Assembly: GCA_026826555.1 (NCBI GenBank)
Contig: JAKSZT010004976.1
Coordinates: 5,433,089-5,497,088 of the forward strand
Direction of reading: 5' to 3'
DNA from: Tolypeutes matacus
Lineage: Eukaryota; Chordata; Mammalia; Cingulata; Chlamyphoridae
Length of the DNA stretch: 64,000 bases
Part shown: in pieces, positions 31,986 to 43,225 of the stretch
Layout of the letters: the number at the start of each line of letters is the position of its first letter
How positions within the stretch are numbered: the stretch's first letter is position 1
The notes under the pieces: model-generated
Told to the model about the DNA's origin: nothing
What the model saw: the letters and a program-made list of their open reading frames with translations, nothing else
Databases searched by the model: none
Translations under genes and position numbers: made by a program

Positions 31986-32340
31986 CTTGAATTCTAGAAG
32001 AAGGTAGTCTAGGGTGTCCTCAATGTCCCAAGGTCCTTTTATCTTTCTATTGTACCTTTTTTTTTTAGCACATTGATTCCATTTCAGGGTGCCTCGTAGC
32101 TATATAATGGCTGCTGCAGCTCCAGTCATCTCATCAGATAAAGGAAGAAGGAAAGAAGGAAAGGCAAAGGAGCCAGATGTTATTCCTCTTTCCAAGGAGC
32201 TTTGCAGGAAGCTCAACCCCTCAATATGTATCTATAGCTGTCTGTAGGGAAGGATGGGAATTGTAGATTTGAAGTTGGGCACACTGCTGTTTCCACAACG
32301 GCCTGGGCTCTCATACTAAGGAAGCAAAGAACAGATTTTG
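31986..32340. other. Unassigned intergenic sequence
   Basis: No recognised repeat or exon. Confidence 0.4.
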
Positions 32341-32560
32341 TATAATTCAAAACACTAGGCACCTGAATCTGTACTAGTTATCTAACTTCTTTAAGTTTCA
32401 GTGTTTTCACTTTTCACACGGGAAAAAATAGTGGTCCCTTCTTCACTACCATTCCAGGGATGGATTTTGAGGATAAAATGGTATAATTCATATGAAGCAC
32501 CTATTACAATCCCTGGCACATAAGTGTTAGTTCAGAACATAAAGATACATATGATAACCT
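32340..32560 (+). repeat. MIR 3' part
   Basis: 'ctgtactagttatctaacttctttaagtttcagtgttttcac', 'gaggataaaatggtataattcatatgaagcacctattacaatccctggcacataagtg' follows the MIR tail. Confidence 0.7.
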
Positions 32561-32609
32561 AAGAAATGAGGTATGAAAATATGCTCAGCCTCGTTAGACA
32601 TCCCTTTGT

Positions 32610-33000
32610 CTTAGTCTGCCTTGGCTGCTGTAACAAAGTAACCTAAACTGGTTGACTTAAACAATAAGAATTTATTGGCTCGTGGTTCCGGAAGCTAGAA
32701 GTCCGAAATCAAGGTGTCAGCAGGATCGTGCTTTCTCTGAAGTCTGTTGAGTTCTGGTGATTGCCTGCCATCCTAGCTCAATCTTTACTGCCATCACATG
32801 GCCATCTGTCTTCTCCTTCTCATTGTGTCAAAAGTTCCTCTCCTTATAAGGACTCCAGTCATATTGGATGAAGGCCCACCCTGATTCAGTTTGGCTCCAC
32901 CTTAACTGATAACATCTTCAAAGATCTTATTTACAAATGGGTTCACATCCATAGGATGTGAACATGTCCTTGTGGAGGGTATGATTCAATCCATACATAA
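32610..33000 (-). mobile_element. MLT1 LTR (antisense)
   Basis: Very clear: 'gtcttagtctgccttggctgctgtaacaaagtaacctaaactgg', 'aacaataagaatttattggctcgtggttccggaagctagaagtccgaaatcaaggtgtcagcagg', 'catcacatggccatctgtcttctcc', 'ccttataaggactccagtcatattggatgaaggcccaccctgattc'. This is the reverse complement of an MLT1-type LTR. Confidence 0.9.
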
Positions 33001-33029
33001 CCTATAATTTCTTTTCCTATTATGTATAT

Positions 33030-33180
33030 TTTTCACTGTTTGTCTCCTCCCACTAGAATGTAAACTCCATGAGGACAGGGATTCTTGAATGTTTTGTTCA
33101 CTGATGTATATATGCCAAGCTCCTCGAATAATTCAGACACTATATGCTTAATAAATATTTGCTGAATGAAGTTCTGAAGA
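33030..33180 (+). repeat. L2 LINE 3' end
   Basis: 'tcccactagaatgtaaactccatgaggacagggattcttgaatgttttgttcactgatgtatatatgccaagc...cttaataaatatttgctgaatgaa' is the conserved L2 3' terminus. Confidence 0.9.
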
Positions 33181-34548
33181 TCTCAGTTTACTGGTAGCAT
33201 CTTAAAGGAATATGCTTAAATTGAGGACCAGCAGTTTCTCAAGCTGTACCCCTGCAGTGAAGAGTCATTGAGTGTAGACTGCCCCCAGGGAGGAGGAAGA
33301 GCCTTGGGCTAGGCCAGCTCCTTTCTGTTTCTGGGGAGGAACCAACAGTGCATCCTTAGTCGGCAAAGCCTCAGGCAAATGTGCAGTGAGGTTGTCCATC
33401 CTGAAGAGGGCATCTGGGCGGTGTCAGGACATCAAATATAGCACACCCCTCCTGCATCTCGATCCACTTGCTGCCGGTAAGCTCATCCCTTCAGGGAACA
33501 TCTCCTTCAGGAGGCTTATTGGTTTTTCCTGGGGGAGATTAGCAGGATGAACTATAGCTCTGGTCCTGCAGTCATCTTGGGATTCAGTTGATACTCCTCG
33601 CTTCCCTTCTCCACTTTCACTCTAGATTCCCCTTAATCTCAGCTAACACCTCTCCTGGCCTAGGTGACTTACCTGTTGGGGTCACCCAGACCCTCATCCT
33701 GGAGGATTCTGAGTCTCAGGTCTCCAAGACCTTCCCAGACCGTGGCTGCCACATGAGTCCAATTCCCATCAAAACTGGGCAGGGGATCATCAAGGGGCAC
33801 ACACCGGTTCATCTCGGTGCCACATCCATTCCCCATTGTCCACACAATGAGGCAACATCCTGGCCTCTTCCTGATGGTCGGGGTCAATTACATTGTCAGG
33901 ATGGTGACTTGTCTCCAAGTTTGCTGTTCTCTTGGCATGAGGATCCCAAAGCTAGCAATCATAGCTTTAACTTTTAATGGAACCAGGATGTCTAGTCCCA
34001 CAGAAACTAGAACTGCACAGACAGGAAGCTTAAATTCCCCCAAATGAGTGACTGAAAGTTACTCTATGTGGAGCCATCTCTACGTCCATCCATCTATGGA
34101 TTCTCAGATCCATTTATTCCACTTACTGGGGACACAGCACTATGTAATGGCCACACGTTCCAGAGGAAACAGCCCTACCCTTACAGAATATTACCTCTAT
34201 GCTGGCACATTGGTTGTGCCTTGAGCAGATCATTTAACTGCTCTACCAGGCTGGCAGCTTCTTCATGGTGTGAAATGAAGTAGGTCTAGTGGACCGTGTG
34301 GGTGTGAGACCCCTGCCATACCACCTTTGCTATAAAGTGGGTCCTTTAGTGCAATGTGGCATAATGTGGGATCACACGTTGGTAGAACAAATGCTCGGTA
34401 AGCCCCTTAAGAGTGGTACTGGGGGCAGAACAGGCAAACTCATGCTGCCAAAATATGTTGACTCCAGTCTAGATGAACTTCCAGGTTGGAAGGGGTCCAG
34501 TGTAATAGACTTGCTATCAAGTGCTGATTGGTCTCCTCGGGGGCCATA

Positions 34549-34743
34549 TTAAGACCTCTGGTCCCTGTGGCCAGTATACTGGACACTGAGAAGCAGCATC
34601 AGTCGTGGCGAGTGAGAGCCCATGCCATTGGGCCCATGTATGACCTCAATCCTGCCATCATGGCCATTCAGCTCATATGCCCATTGTGCCAGCACTGGGG
34701 TGGGTGATAACACAGGATGGCTGGTGTTGACTGGCTGAGTCAT
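34549..34743 (-). pseudogene. ERVL integrase N-terminal remnant
   Basis: A 64-aa minus-strand open stretch with 'VLAQWAYELNGHDGR' resembles the region of ERVL integrase around its HHCC zinc-binding domain. The second half diverges and only parts of the zinc ligands are visible. Fossil, non-functional. Confidence 0.6.
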
Positions 34744-34825
34744 TTTGTCTACCTGATTTTTTATAGAGCCTTTTTTGGTGGTGAGTGCTCTTAGGTAGGC
34801 ATTAACATGAGATAAGAAAATTTTA

Positions 34826-34918
34826 GGGGACGGATGTGGCTCAAATGGTTGGGTGTCTGTCTCCCATATGGAGGGACCTGGTTTCGATCCCCAGGACCTC
34901 CTGGTAAAAAAAAAAAAA
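34826..34918 (+). mobile_element. Short DAS-SINE with 12-bp TSD
   Basis: A single tRNA-like head ('ggacggatgtggctcaaatggttgggtgtctgtctcccatatgg', B-box 'ggtttcgatccccagg') directly followed by oligo(A), without the longer body. Flanked by AAGAAAATTTTA at 34,814-34,825 and 34,919-34,930. It shows that the head alone can form a complete insertion. Confidence 0.92.
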
Positions 34919-35032
34919 AAGAAAATTTTAAAACTTCATGCTGACTTCAATATGTCCAATCACATGCCTCTATCTCAGAATTCCTTCTTCCTGATTTTCT
35001 AATCTTGCCACTCCCAGACCCCTGACCAATAG

Positions 35033-35251
35033 CTAAGACCATGAATTTCTATGTATTCTTCTCTTGGGCCACTTCTCTTTCCACTTGAAGTGGAGGATCA
35101 TGTGCACTGCCCCAAATTCTGCCCGTTGGCAGGGCTTTCCCACCCCACTGACTTTAGGGCTGTCCCTGAGTGGAATGCTAGTGCATGTAGTACTACTGCT
35201 GTCCATTTTTAGCTTCCACTCAACAACTGAGCAGATCCAACTGTGAACCAA
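35033..35251 (-). pseudogene. ERVL RNase H-domain remnant
   Basis: A 72-aa minus-strand open stretch corresponds to the RNase H part of ERVL pol: a Trp-rich start, a 'GKPCQRAEFGAVH' segment where the family carries the second catalytic acidic residue (Glu), and 'WKEKWPKRRIHRNSWS', where the family's catalytic Asp in the D-S-W motif is changed to Asn. It would be inactive even if expressed. Confidence 0.7.
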
Positions 35252-36726
35252 ACCTAGGCTTCCTTTTCTACCAGCTAATCATAAGGAACCCACCCACGGG
35301 GTTCCAAGAGTTAGCCTAGGAAGAGGAACTGATAATGGATGACATAGGAGTGTGGGCCATGGTCTCAGGGAATTTACTTGCCTCCCTTGGACCTGCTCAG
35401 GCCTGATCCTGCCTGTACTGCTTCCATCTTACAATGGACTGCCGTTGGGCCTGCCCAACCTTAGGACTTTGTGTGTCTGACAGAACCCACCTCATGAGGG
35501 CTGTTCTGGCTGTGCTGTCACTTGCTAGTTCATCATCAGGTATTCCATCTTCACCAGGGCCCAGAAACCCCCTGGAAGCAGTTTTTTAAAAATAGTGTAA
35601 AATTCTCTGCTGCTAATGGACTGGATTTATTCTAGAACTCTAGGGTCTACATTGTGATTGTTCTTCTGGAGCTTGACATAAACTTCCTGGGGCACATCTT
35701 TCCCACCATGCTTACCTCTAATACCACCAAGTCTGTTGGTAAAAGGGCTTATCCTGCAGACTGGCCTGCTGCAGAGCCCTTTCCTACTCTGTGCTGCATT
35801 CAAAGCTGGCAGCCTTTGCATCACTTGGTAAGTAGATAAGAAATATTTCCAGCTATGGACTATGTTCCCCTCAGAATCTGAACAGGCCTGCGAGGCATTG
35901 TGTGAGATGCAGTAATTTATTATTTCTTTTGGAGGGGATGTCTCAGCAACTCCGACTACTAAAACTTCATTGGTATGGCAACTTTTCTGAATCTTCACAG
36001 GGTTTATTGCCCACTCTCTGGAGCATATCTGTCTTATAATTTCTTGCCCATTAACTTGATATCATTGATCCATGAACCAATGTAATGTCCTGCAGGATGG
36101 TTCGTAGGTCCAAGAGAGGACAAGACAGAAATGTATACTGTTGTTTGTCCCAGGCCAATACTAACTGCTTCTGTTCCTCACTCCTGATAAGTATGGAAAG
36201 GATACATTATCCAAATCAAAGGCTGCAGACTCCCTGACACATGTTAATCTGCTCTAGCAATGACCTGACATCTGGCATAACAGATGTAATTGCGGGTGTG
36301 ACGTGGTGGCATTTGCCTTAGTCCACTTTCATCCTCCACTGTCTGTCCTGTTTGTGTAGGGGCAAATTGGTGCATTAAATGAGGATATAATAGAGATAAC
36401 CTCTCTTTCCTTTCTATCTTTAAGGGTGACCATAATTTCTGCCCTTCCTCAAGAATATAATATTGTTTCTGATGTAACATCTTGACTAGGGGCAGAGGGG
36501 CTATTTCAGAGATTTTCCCTTAGCCTTTTCCACTATGATAGTTCTCACCCCATAAAAGAGGAACCAATGTGGAGACTGTGCCAACTACCGAATATTCCTA
36601 TTCTGTACCACTAGGAATGAGTACACGAATCCAGAGGATCTACTGTGATCCCAGGCTAGGATTCTATCCTAATACGTGGCTGGCCCCATTTAATAGGTCT
36701 TCCATGATGATGCTTTGATCTTCTGA

Positions 36727-37160
36727 TGTCTTAGTTTTCCTGGCTGCTATGACAAACACTATGCAATGGGATGGCTTATGCAATGGGAATTTATGGGCTC
36801 ACGGTTTCAGAGGCTGGAAGACTTGCTTCTTCCCTGGTCAGTGGTGTTCTGGTTGGCTGGCCATCCTTGGGTTCCTTGGCTTTGTCATCACATGGCAATG
36901 TCCTCTCCTTTCTCTTCTAAATCCCCCACTTACTTCCAGCTTCTGACCCCTCCCTGTGCCTTTCTCTAACTCTGACTTCGTATTTCTTTCTCTTTATAAG
37001 GCCTCCAGCAGTCCAGATTAAGACCCAGCCTCATTCAGTTGGGCCATACCTTAATTTAAAATGACATCTTCAAGTCATCCTATTTACAATGGTTCACACC
37101 CATAGGGATGCTGATTAAGATGAAGAATTTGTCTCAATTGGGGTATGTAATTTAGTCCTC
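36727..37160 (-). mobile_element. MLT1-like LTR (antisense)
   Basis: 'gtcttagttttcctggctgctatgacaaacactatgcaatgggatggcttatgcaatgggaatttatgggctcacgg', 'catcacatggcaatgtcctctcc', 'cagattaagacccagcctcattcagttgggccataccttaa'. Close relative of 61,300-61,735 in the same orientation, and lies at the 5' side of the antisense ERVL interior. Confidence 0.85.
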
Positions 37161-37500
37161 CACATGTTGGTGTCAGAATCACCTCAGCTTCTGTGCTCCA
37201 AAGGCCCTTAACAGGTCTGGAAGCCAACCCCTTTTCTGGAAGGTCAGCCTGCAGAGGATTGGTTGTAGAGGTATTTACCCTTCTCTGCGAAGTATAAATT
37301 CAGGTTCCAATCTCATGTTAAGGTTGAGTTGTGGGAATAGATTCCCAGGGGAGACTTTTTTCTTTCTCCTATTGTCCATGTTGCTGCAAGACATTCTACA
37401 GGGTATGTAGTAAAAATGGCAGCTATTAACATCTGTTTCCTTATATTTCTATGAGCTTTCCTCTAAATATATGAAATTATTATCAGCTGTACACAAGTTT
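37161..37500. other. Unassigned, possible continuation of ERV interior
   Basis: No clear family text. Position beyond the MLT1 insertion allows it to be more of the ERVL interior. Confidence 0.3.
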
Positions 37501-37539
37501 ATGACTGTTACCTTCTGAATGGACTTTTTCTGTTATCCT

Positions 37540-38085
37540 TTTCTGTCTTATTTATTTATTTAGCTTTTAAACATATTTGGTCTGGTAATATTGCTACTCT
37601 CTTTCTTCCTTCCCCTTCCTGCGTTTGGCTGGTATATATTTTCATTTCCATTATTTGCAAATTTCCCACATTGTTTGTTTTGGATCATTTCTTATTATTG
37701 GATTGGTTTAGAAGATATAGCTGGATTTTTTTTTACACTGCATTATTGAGATATAATTCACATACATAAAATTCACCCTTTTAAAGTGTACAGTTCAGTG
37801 GTTTTTTAAGTGTTTTCAGAGTTGTGCAACCATCACCACTAATTCCAGAATGTTTTCATCATCTCCTCCCAAAAACCCTGTACCCAGTAGCAGTCATTCC
37901 TATCTCCCCTCCTCCCAAAATCTGACCACAACGAATCTACTTTCTGTTTCTATGGATTTGTCTAGTCTGGACATTTCATATAAATGAAATCACGTAATAC
38001 GTGGCCTTTTGTGTCTGGCTTCTTTCATTTAGTATAATGTTTTCAAGATTCACCTGTGATGTAGCATGCATTAATATTTCATTCC
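37540..38085 (-). mobile_element. L1M 3' UTR (antisense)
   Basis: 'gcattattgagatataattcacatacataaaattcacccttttaaagtgtacagttcagtggttttt', 'gcaaccatcaccactaattccagaatgttttcatc', 'ggacatttcatataaatgaaatcacgtaatacgtggccttttgtgtctggcttctttcatttag'. It continues directly into ORF2 at 38,090. Confidence 0.9.
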
Positions 38086-39840
38086 TTTTTTTTTTATGTA
38101 AAAAAATTTTTTTTTGTTGTTTTATTTTTTCATTCCTTTTTATTTCTTTTTAATGTTACATTGAATGGATATACCACATTTTGTTTAGCCATTCATCAAT
38201 TGATGGACATTTGGATTGTTTACATTTTTTGGCTATTATGAATAAAGCTGTTGTGAACATTTGTGTACATGTTTTTGTGTGAACATATGTATTTATTTCT
38301 CTTGGGTATATGCCAAGGAGTGAGATTTTTGCCTTATGCTGTAACTCTATGTTTATTTTTTTAGGAACTGCCAAACTGTTTTTACAAAGTGGCTGCATCA
38401 TTTTACATTCCTTCTCATAATGTATGAGGATTCCAATTTCTCCACTTCTAAGCCAGGACTTATTTTCCATTTTTTAATTCTAGCCATCCTAGTGGGTGTG
38501 AAATGATATCTCATTGTGGTTTTGATTTGCATTTTCCTAATGATTAATGACATTAATGATATGCTTATTGGTCATTTGCATATCTACCTTGGAGAAATAT
38601 CTTTTTCAATCCTTTGCTCTTCTAAACATATTTTTTAAACAATTTTTGAGTTGTAAAAGTTTTCTTTTTAATATATTCTGGATACAACTCCTTTATCAGA
38701 TATATGATTTGCAAACGTTTTCTCCCATTCTGTGAGTTATTGTTTCACTTTCTTGATAGTGTCCTTTGAAGCACGAAAATTTCCAACTTTGATGAAGTTC
38801 AATTTATTTATTTTTTCCTTGGATGCTGGTGCTTTTGGTTGTCTTATCTAAAAAATTGTTGCCTAATCCAAGGTCATGAAAATTTACGCTGATATTTTCT
38901 TCTAAGAATTTGATCGTCTTAGCTCTTATATTTAGGTCATTGGTCTATTTTGAGTTAATTTTTGTACATGGTGTGAAATAGGGGTCCAAATTCATTCTTT
39001 TGCAAATGGCTATCCAGTTTATCCCAGTATCACTTGTTCAAAAGACTATTCTTACCCTGTTGGATGGTCTTGGCACCCTAGTTGAGAATCAGTTGATCAT
39101 AAATGTAAGGATTTATTTCTCGACATTCAATTCTTTTCCATTGATATATATGTCAGTCAATATGCCAGGACTACACAGTCTTGAATTACCCTAGCTTTTT
39201 AATAAGTGTCCTCCCACTTTGTTCTTCTTTTTCCAGATTGTTTTGGATATTCTGGATCACTTGCATTTTCATATGAGTTTTAGGATTGGCTTGTCAATTT
39301 CTACAAAAAACACTAACTCAGATTTTGACAGTGATTGAGTAAAATCTGTAGATCAATTTGAGGAATCTTGCCATCTTAACAATATTCAGTCTTCCAGTTT
39401 ATAAACATGGATGCCTTTCTATTTAGATGTTCTTTAATTTCTTTCAATGATGTTTTATAGTTTTTAGTGGACAAGTCTTGTGCTTCTTTTGTTAAATTTG
39501 TTCGTAAGTATTTTATTCTTTTCAATGCTACTGTAAATACAACTGTTTTCTAAATTTCATTTTCAGACTGTTCATTGTGAACATAGAAATACAATAGATA
39601 TTTGTAAGTTGATCTTGTATCCTGCAACTTTGTTGAACTTATTTATTACTTCTAGTCTTGTCTGTAAATTTCTTAGGGTTTTCTATATACAATATCATGT
39701 GCTCTGTGAATAGATATAGTTTTACTTTTTCTTTTCCAATCTGGACATATTTTATTTCTTTTTCCTGCCTAATTGCCCAAGTTGGATTTTTTATAACCCA
39801 ATCTCAGAGGCCTGATCTTTTATTTCAATGGAGGAATAAT
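38086..39840 (-). mobile_element. L1 ORF2 C-terminal half (antisense)
   Basis: A long antisense L1 body: 'ccattcatcaattgatggacatttggattg', 'ggtgtgaaatgatatctcattgtggttttgatttgc', 'tttatcagatatatgatttgc', 'ccaaggtcatgaaaatttacgctgatattttcttc', 'ggtccaaattcattcttttgcaaatggctatccagtttatcccagtat', ending in RT-proximal text. The minus-strand frame at 38,156-38,470 retains ORF2 C-terminal sequence. Many stops. Confidence 0.9.
38156..38470 (-). pseudogene. L1 ORF2 C-terminal remnant
   Basis: A 104-aa open stretch includes 'KMMQPLCKNSLAVPKKINIELQHKAKISLLGIYPREI' and 'CTQMFTTALFIIAKKCKQSKCPSIDEWLNKMWYIHS', the C-terminal end of L1 ORF2 with its Cys-rich motif region. A broken copy of a >1200-residue protein. 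Confidence 0.85.
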
Positions 39841-40060
39841 TTAAGCACAGTAAAACATATAAATATGCAGCTTGATGGACTTTTCATGTGTGTGCATGTA
39901 ATTGCCACCTAAATCAAGAAATAGAATATTTAGACCACTCTAGAGAGTTCCCTCTTCTCAGCCAATACCCACTTCATTGATTGACCACTGTGAATTTCCA
40001 TTACCATTGATTAGTTTTGCCTGTTTTTGACCTTTATGGAAATATAATCAAACAGTAAAG
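39840..40060 (-). mobile_element. L1M 3' UTR segment (antisense), left of SINE cluster
   Basis: 'gtgtgtgcatgtaattgccacctaaatcaagaaatagaatatttagaccactctagagagttccctc...ttgattagttttgcctgtttttgacctttatggaaatataatcaaacag' is antisense L1M 3' UTR. It resumes after the SINE cluster at 40,638. Confidence 0.85.
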
Positions 40061-40064
40061 CATT

Positions 40065-40629
40065 TTTTAAAAGTTTATTTTATTTATTTATCTTTCCCCA
40101 CCCCCTTGTTGTTTGCACTTGCTGTGTTTGACAGTCTTCTTTGTTTCTTTAGGAGACACTGGGAACTGAATCCAGGACCTCTGATGTGGGAGGGAGGCGC
40201 TTAATCGCTTAAGCCACCTCCATTCCCTGCTTTGTTGTGTCTCTCATTATGTTTTTCTTTTTTTTTTTTTTAAAGATTTTATTTATTCATTCATTTATCC
40301 CCCCCTTGCTGCTTGTGCTCGCTGGGTCAGCCAACCACGCCGTGCGGGCGGGCTTGCCGTCACCAGGAGGCCCCAGGAACCGAACCCGGGGCCTCCATAT
40401 GGTAAACGGGAGCCCTACTGATTGAGCCACAGCCGCTTCCCTGTTTTTCTTTTTGTGTCTCTTGTTGTGTCATCTTGTTGTGTCAACTTGCTCTGCCTGC
40501 TTGTTGTGCCAGCTTGCTGTATTCTTTAGGAGGCTCTGGGAATTGAACCACAGACCTCCCATGTGGTAGGTGGGAGTTCAATTGCTTGAGCCACATCCGC
40601 TTCCCTCGCTTAAGCCACATCCACTTCCC
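40065..40629 (-). mobile_element. Nested DAS-SINE cluster
   Basis: An older, degraded antisense SINE with two tRNA-like units (40,072-40,228 and 40,455-40,615, each ending 'gcttaagccac..cc(a/g)cttccc'-like) is interrupted by a younger full copy (40,250-40,442). Direct repeats AAAGCATT at 40,057-40,064 and 40,630-40,637 bound the outer insertion in the L1 3' UTR. Confidence 0.85.
40255..40442 (-). mobile_element. Young DAS-SINE inserted inside older SINE
   Basis: Nearly identical to 3475-3656: the same 'aaagattttatttattcattcatttatcccccccttgctgcttgtgctcgctgggtcagccaaccacgccgtgcgggcgggc' body and 'gagccacagccgcttccc' head. Direct repeats TGTTTTTCTTTTT occur at about 40,250-40,262 and 40,443-40,455. 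Confidence 0.92.
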
Positions 40630-40637
40630 AAAGCATT

Positions 40638-41040
40638 CTTTTGTAACTAGCTTCTTTCCCTCAACACAACGTTTTTGAGATCAATAGTGGATGCTTGTGG
40701 TGTGCTGCCCAGATCCCCCTTTCAAAACTGTGGCACTCATTCCTCAGTGATTGGTGTGTAGGTAGTTGACAGTTCTCAGGGGAGTTGCTCTCTGGGAATT
40801 ATCTTGACCTAAACAGAGCAGCTTTCTTCCAGGTATGTCATTGTGGTTTTTGGCTATATTTCCCTTTTAAATAATCATACTGAGTTCCTATTCATATCCA
40901 TTTGGATATTTTCTTTTGTCAAGTGCCTGTTCAGGTCTTTTGTCCATTTTTAAAATTGGGTTGTTTGACTTTCTTCTCTTGGTCTACAGGACTTCTTTAT
41001 ATGTTCTCTATGTGAGGCCCCAACTAGTTCTTGATTTTTC
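40638..41040 (-). mobile_element. L1M antisense, right of SINE cluster
   Basis: 'cttttgtaactagcttctttccctcaacacaacgtttttgagatcaatagtgg' completes the L1M 3' UTR split at 40,060. 40,880-41,025 ('atattttcttttgtcaagtgcctgttcaggtcttttgtccatttttaaaattgggttg') is antisense ORF2. 40,700-40,870 is unassigned. Confidence 0.75.
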
Positions 41041-42770
41041 ATCTTTTCACATTTTCTACTGATCATATTAGATGAGGATTTGGTTCATGCACACACTTTC
41101 CTCCTCTTCCCCTCTAAGTTTTGGTAGGTAGTAATTTTGAGTTTTCCTGCTAGTTTCCTTTATCAACCTCTCTTTCCCCTTTATTTCTAATGTTAGCCAC
41201 TGCCATATATTGTTGCTACTACAGACACAGAAAAAGCAACTTTTTGTTTTTTAAATGAATGAGACCAGGCACTTACATGCCACTTTTCTGGCTGTAAATA
41301 TTTGTTCTCTTTTGGAGCAGAATGCATTTAAAAAAAATCTTTGATTCAATATGCATCACTTCAATTAAAGGATTGAAAAATAAAACCCACGAGGGAATTC
41401 TTATGTGTGTGAAAGGGAAGCCTCATCAAATGTTAAATTATAAAAACAACAAACTCAACACCTGAGTCTTCCTTTTCATCCTAGTAACAAGGGAGAGAGG
41501 ATCTTTGAAATCCTCCCTGGGATCCATCTAAATGACCAAATCAGTTAGGTAGCAAATGACCTTCGAAGCCAGGGTAGTGGGGCCCTACAACAAATGTTTG
41601 CATTGATTTTGTCATTCTAAAGGCTGATTGATCCCAGAAAGAACAAAGAGATAAGGCAAAAACTCTCCTTTTTTTGGTGCCCCTGCCCTATATTTTAGAG
41701 TGAGGATGTGATATTGGACCAATTCTGTGTTCATTTGGGGATGTTCAGACCTTCCCTGAAAAGGATTAAGAGGGCTGGGCAGGTGGGCTAAGGACAAGCT
41801 ATGTCAGGGGTCAGATGTCCAAGAAATTCTGTCTGCATTCACTAGTTGTTCTTTATGACCTTTGGGGGTTAAGTAAGGGGTAGAGACAAACCACCAGTTA
41901 TTCTGGCCTGATATCAAGCAATTGGTTTGAAATTTAAACTTTTTTATTCTTTAGTAGATTCTGTAATGTTACATAGAGTATTTCAATTTTTAATTTGAGC
42001 AGATGATTTTTGCTTACAATAGTTAGAAGCTTTTACTACAAAAACCTCTCAAAGTTTTGCTACAAAACCTCAAGATCCAGTACCCACAGCCTCCTGAACC
42101 CCTCTCTATCATGCCACAGACTGCTGGCCCATCTCAAAGCTTTGCCATAGCCACAAACCCCACGTAGCCTTCTTGGATACTCCAGAGTATAGGTGAAGAG
42201 ATTCAACTGGGTTTTTAGGTTGTGTTAAATAGAAGTAAGGAAAGGACATCCAATGCCTTATCCAAGAATTTCCTAGCAATGGAGGTAGAAGGGCAGGAAA
42301 AAAGGTGAGAGAGGTGGGAGGGCAAATTAAGCCTGGACATTGGGGAAAAAAGCCAGGGGCACCAGCATAGCAGGATTAATTTGTAAGAAAGAATCTTTTT
42401 ATTATGAAAAAAATTATTCCTGATTCCTAAATATAAGAATGTTTTAATAAGACTTTAATGTTGAAAATCCTATAGAAAGCATAAATATGGCAAGTAATGG
42501 GAAATTTTAACAATATATTAATATTCAAGCATAAATAGTTGGTATTTGTTATCTTAATTTTGGCACAGAGGATAAAAAAGGACCTGAGACTTCAATTGTT
42601 CTGGCTAAAGGAATTTAACTTTTACTTTGTCCTTTGGCCCAATTTTGATGAGCCAATGGGATATGGGAAGGCTAAGATTCTAACATGGTTCTTTCCAATA
42701 AAAATATAGTACAAGCCAGATATGTAATTTTAAATTTTCTTGTAGCCACATTTAAAAAGTGAAAAGAAAC
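41041..42770. other. Unassigned intergenic sequence
   Basis: No repeat family or exon recognised across 1.7 kb. AT-rich with occasional oligo(A). Confidence 0.4.
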
Positions 42771-42787
42771 AAATGAGATTAATTTTT

Positions 42788-43025
42788 TTAAAAAAAGATT
42801 TATTTTTATTTATTTATCCCCCCCTTGCTGCTTGTGCTCTCTGTGTCCATTTGCTGTGTGTTTTTTTTCTGTATCTGCTTGTCTCCCTTTGTTGTGTCAT
42901 CTTGCTCTGTCAGCTCACCACGCCTTGCAGGCTGGCTTTCCTTCACCAGAAGGTTCCGGGAATCGAACCCAGGGCTTCCCATATGGTAAACGGGAGCCCA
43001 ACCAATTGAGCCACAGCCTCTTCCA
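42788..43025 (-). mobile_element. DAS-SINE (antisense), longer-bodied variant, 13-bp TSD
   Basis: Antisense body 'aaaaagatttatttttatttatttatccccccccttgctgcttgtgctct' has an extra segment ('tgtgtccatttgctgtgtg...tgtatctgcttgtctccctttgttgtgtc') absent from 3475-3656. The head is 'gggaatcgaacccagggcttcccatatgg'. Direct repeats GAGATTAATTTTT at 42,775-42,787 and 43,026-43,038. Confidence 0.9.
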
Positions 43026-43038
43026 GAGATTAATTTTT

Positions 43039-43225
43039 AAAAAATAATTTATTGAAGTATATCATTCATACATGAACATACATAAACTATAAGTGTTCAG
43101 TAAACATCGTGAACTTACAAAACAAACATGCATGACATCACACAGGGCTCCCACACATCACCCTGCCACAAACACCCAGCATTGTTGTGAAACATTTGTT
43201 AACAAATCATGAAAGAGCATTGTGC
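43039..43225 (-). mobile_element. L1-type 3' end (antisense)
   Basis: Reverse complement of the tail at 7056-7300: 'tttattgaagtatatcattcatacatgaacatacataaactataagtgttcagtaaacatcgtgaacttacaaaacaaacatgcatgacatca...ttgtgaaacatttgttaacaaatcatgaaagagcat'. Confidence 0.8.

Larger units (their letters stand above)
33200..36720 (-). mobile_element. ERVL-type endogenous retrovirus interior (pol relic, antisense)
   Basis: Read on the minus strand, this contains decayed pol sequence of the ERVL type. An RT-like region lies around 36,050-36,500 (remnant of the catalytic YxDD-adjacent stretch near 36,065). An RNase H-like segment at 35,033-35,251 keeps a 'KPCQRAE' and 'FKWKEKWP' pattern. An integrase zinc-domain-like segment occupies 34,549-34,743, and 33,650-34,300 is probably the integrase remainder. 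Multiple stops and frameshifts mean no protein can be made. A DAS-SINE (34,826-34,918) sits within it. Order from high to low coordinates (RT, RNase H, IN) fits a minus-strand provirus. No flanking matched LTR pair could be identified. Confidence 0.7.
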
